A DNA stretch of 40,189 nucleotides from Pseudarthrobacter enclensis (GTDB lineage Bacteria; Actinomycetota; Actinomycetes; Actinomycetales; Micrococcaceae). The position numbers and the translations under genes are program-made. The notes below the pieces were generated by a model. That model worked only from the letters and a program-made list of their open reading frames with translations. It did not search any database and was not told the DNA's origin. Location: positions 1-40,189 of the forward strand of contig NZ_JAUSRE010000032.1 in NCBI RefSeq assembly GCF_030811655.1, in the 5' to 3' direction. Each line of letters begins with the position of its first letter. Position 1 is the first letter of the stretch. This document shows positions 39,507 to 40,189 of the stretch, piece by piece.

Positions 39507-39947
39507 GTGAAAAACAAGCTTCTTTTGGGTGTAGGCGTTGCCGTCGGCTATGTCCTTGGCTCGCGGTCAGGCCGTGCCGCCTACGACAAGCTGAAGGCCC
39601 GCGCGGTCGGCATCTGGGACAGCAAGCCGGTCCAGGACAAGGTTTCCGTGGCCACGGAAACCTTGAAGGAAAAGGCTCCTGACGTGGCAGACCAGCTGGG
39701 CGAAGCTGCGCGCAGGGCCGGGACGGTGATTGGTTCTGCCATGCATCGCGACAGCACCTCCGGTTCCAAGGCTTCCGGGCCCGACGCAATGACATCCGCA
39801 GGTGCTGCGGCCGGTACGTCGCCTGCCCCAACCCAGGGAACTGCCGGCGGCGCGGGGAGCCTTGGCGGAGACCACGTCCCTGCCCACAGCACCCATCCCG
39901 AGACCACCAATCTGGGCACTTCGGACGGAACCGGAACCAACTCCTGA
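39507..39947 (+). CDS. YtxH-like protein with disordered tail
   Basis: A 146-residue protein. The short N-terminal hydrophobic segment LLLGVGVAVGYVLGSRSGR resembles the anchor of YtxH-like proteins. Then follows a helical region (DKLKARAVGIWDSKPVQDKV, ATETLKEKAPDVADQLGEAA) and, after about residue 80, a low-complexity Ala/Gly/Ser/Thr-rich tail. It starts with GTG, with AGGAG 7 bases upstream. Members are stress-linked membrane-associated proteins of unknown function. Its own promoter must lie after the terminator at 39400-39440, or it is read through. Confidence 0.8.
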   Translation: MKNKLLLGVGVAVGYVLGSRSGRAAYDKLKARAVGIWDSKPVQDKVSVATETLKEKAPDVADQLGEAARRAGTVIGSAMHRDSTSGSKASGPDAMTSAGAAAGTSPAPTQGTAGGAGSLGGDHVPAHSTHPETTNLGTSDGTGTNS

Positions 39948-40024
39948 CAGCGCCCCAATCCGTTTCATGACGGAGCACCGCAGTGTGACTTCGGCTTGAC
40001 CCGGCGTTGTGTTACAAAAGCCTT

Positions 40025-40062
40025 GCTGGCCGTCGCGATCCTTGGGGGACGTGGCGGCCAGC
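40025..40062 (+). terminator. Hairpin after the YtxH-like gene
   Basis: GCTGGCCG (40025-40032) and CGGCCAGC (40055-40062) form a perfect 8-bp stem with a 22-base loop in the gap between the YtxH-like gene and the right-edge gene. It may be a weak terminator. Confidence 0.4.
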
Positions 40063-40156
40063 AGCGTTTAACAGGCTGATCCGGCGTGCTTCCCGGTTTT
40101 CCACATAGGGGTTTTGGGTGGTCTTCATTGTCAGTGGTGGCTGGCAGAGTGGGGTT

Positions 40157-40189
40157 ATGGAGGCCATTGGGGAGGATCTTGGTGGGGCG
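40157..40189 (+). CDS. Start of a putative DUF222/13E12-type HNH endonuclease (partial)
   Basis: ATG at 40157 opens a frame reading MEAIGEDLGGA to the edge of the window. This start, with the leader containing TTTTCCACATAGGGGTTTT and GTGGTGGCTGGCAGAGTGG, resembles the N-termini and upstream regions of the multi-copy 13E12/DUF222 HNH endonuclease family of Arthrobacter. Only 11 codons are visible, so this is recollection of pattern and not a domain match. Confidence 0.35.
   Translation, partial: MEAIGEDLGGA

Noticed and set aside
1..40189. CRISPR arrays, tRNA/rRNA genes, complete insertion sequences, prophage
   Set aside because: I looked for regularly spaced repeats, tRNA-like folds, transposase motifs and phage genes and saw none; the repeats found are single palindromes at gene ends or promoters.

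Overview
The window is GC-rich and gene-dense, and looks like the chromosome of a high-GC actinobacterium of the Micrococcaceae (Arthrobacter/Pseudarthrobacter type). This is inferred from the gene families: a Ku/LigD end-joining pair, dodecin, a GlsB/YeaQ membrane protein, a DUF6458-like protein, a GH65 phosphorylase next to a beta-phosphoglucomutase, frequent GTG/TTG starts, and at the right edge the probable start of a DUF222/13E12-type HNH endonuclease gene. I see no rRNA, tRNA, CRISPR array, prophage or complete insertion sequence.

Left part (1-9.3 kb): the tail of an unidentified gene; a disaccharide phosphorolysis operon on the minus strand (HAD beta-phosphoglucomutase then GH65 phosphorylase) behind a promoter with a LacI/cre-like operator; an esterase; a small two-helix membrane protein; and a complete fructose PTS operon on the plus strand (DeoR-type regulator, 1-phosphofructokinase, EIIABC, HPr) with a strong palindromic operator over its promoter and a CRP/GlxR-like site in its leader.

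Middle part (9.3-21.3 kb): a methyltransferase/SRPBCC pair, divergent Ku and LigD (NHEJ), an exceptionally long extragenic palindrome, an MHS-family transporter whose N-terminus appears frameshifted, a FUSC membrane protein, an SDR oxidoreductase, a small Cys-containing protein, a GNAT protein and an integral-membrane acyltransferase.

21.5-27.4 kb: an acid-sugar catabolic cluster, regulated by a divergent FadR-type GntR protein with two copies of a TGTCTGACAT operator: a DUF1537 four-carbon acid-sugar kinase, a beta-hydroxyacid dehydrogenase, a GntP permease and a class II (FBA-type) aldolase. It resembles the threonate/erythronate pathways, but the OtnI-type isomerase and OtnC-type decarboxylating aldolase are absent and an FBA-type aldolase takes their place. 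A perfect 16-bp-stem hairpin splits the operon. This is the best candidate for a variant or undescribed pathway.

27.4-40.2 kb: dodecin, a small unknown protein, an XRE/MmyB-type regulator divergent from an aldo-keto reductase/aldo-keto reductase/epimerase operon, then a TetR regulator with tandem operators in front of an acyl-CoA operon: a glutaryl-CoA-dehydrogenase-like enzyme that seems to lack the carboxylate-binding Arg, thiolase, acyl-CoA ligase and alpha/beta hydrolase, followed by a third aldo-keto reductase. The window ends with two small stress/envelope-type genes (GlsB-like and YtxH-like) and the first codons of the putative HNH endonuclease.
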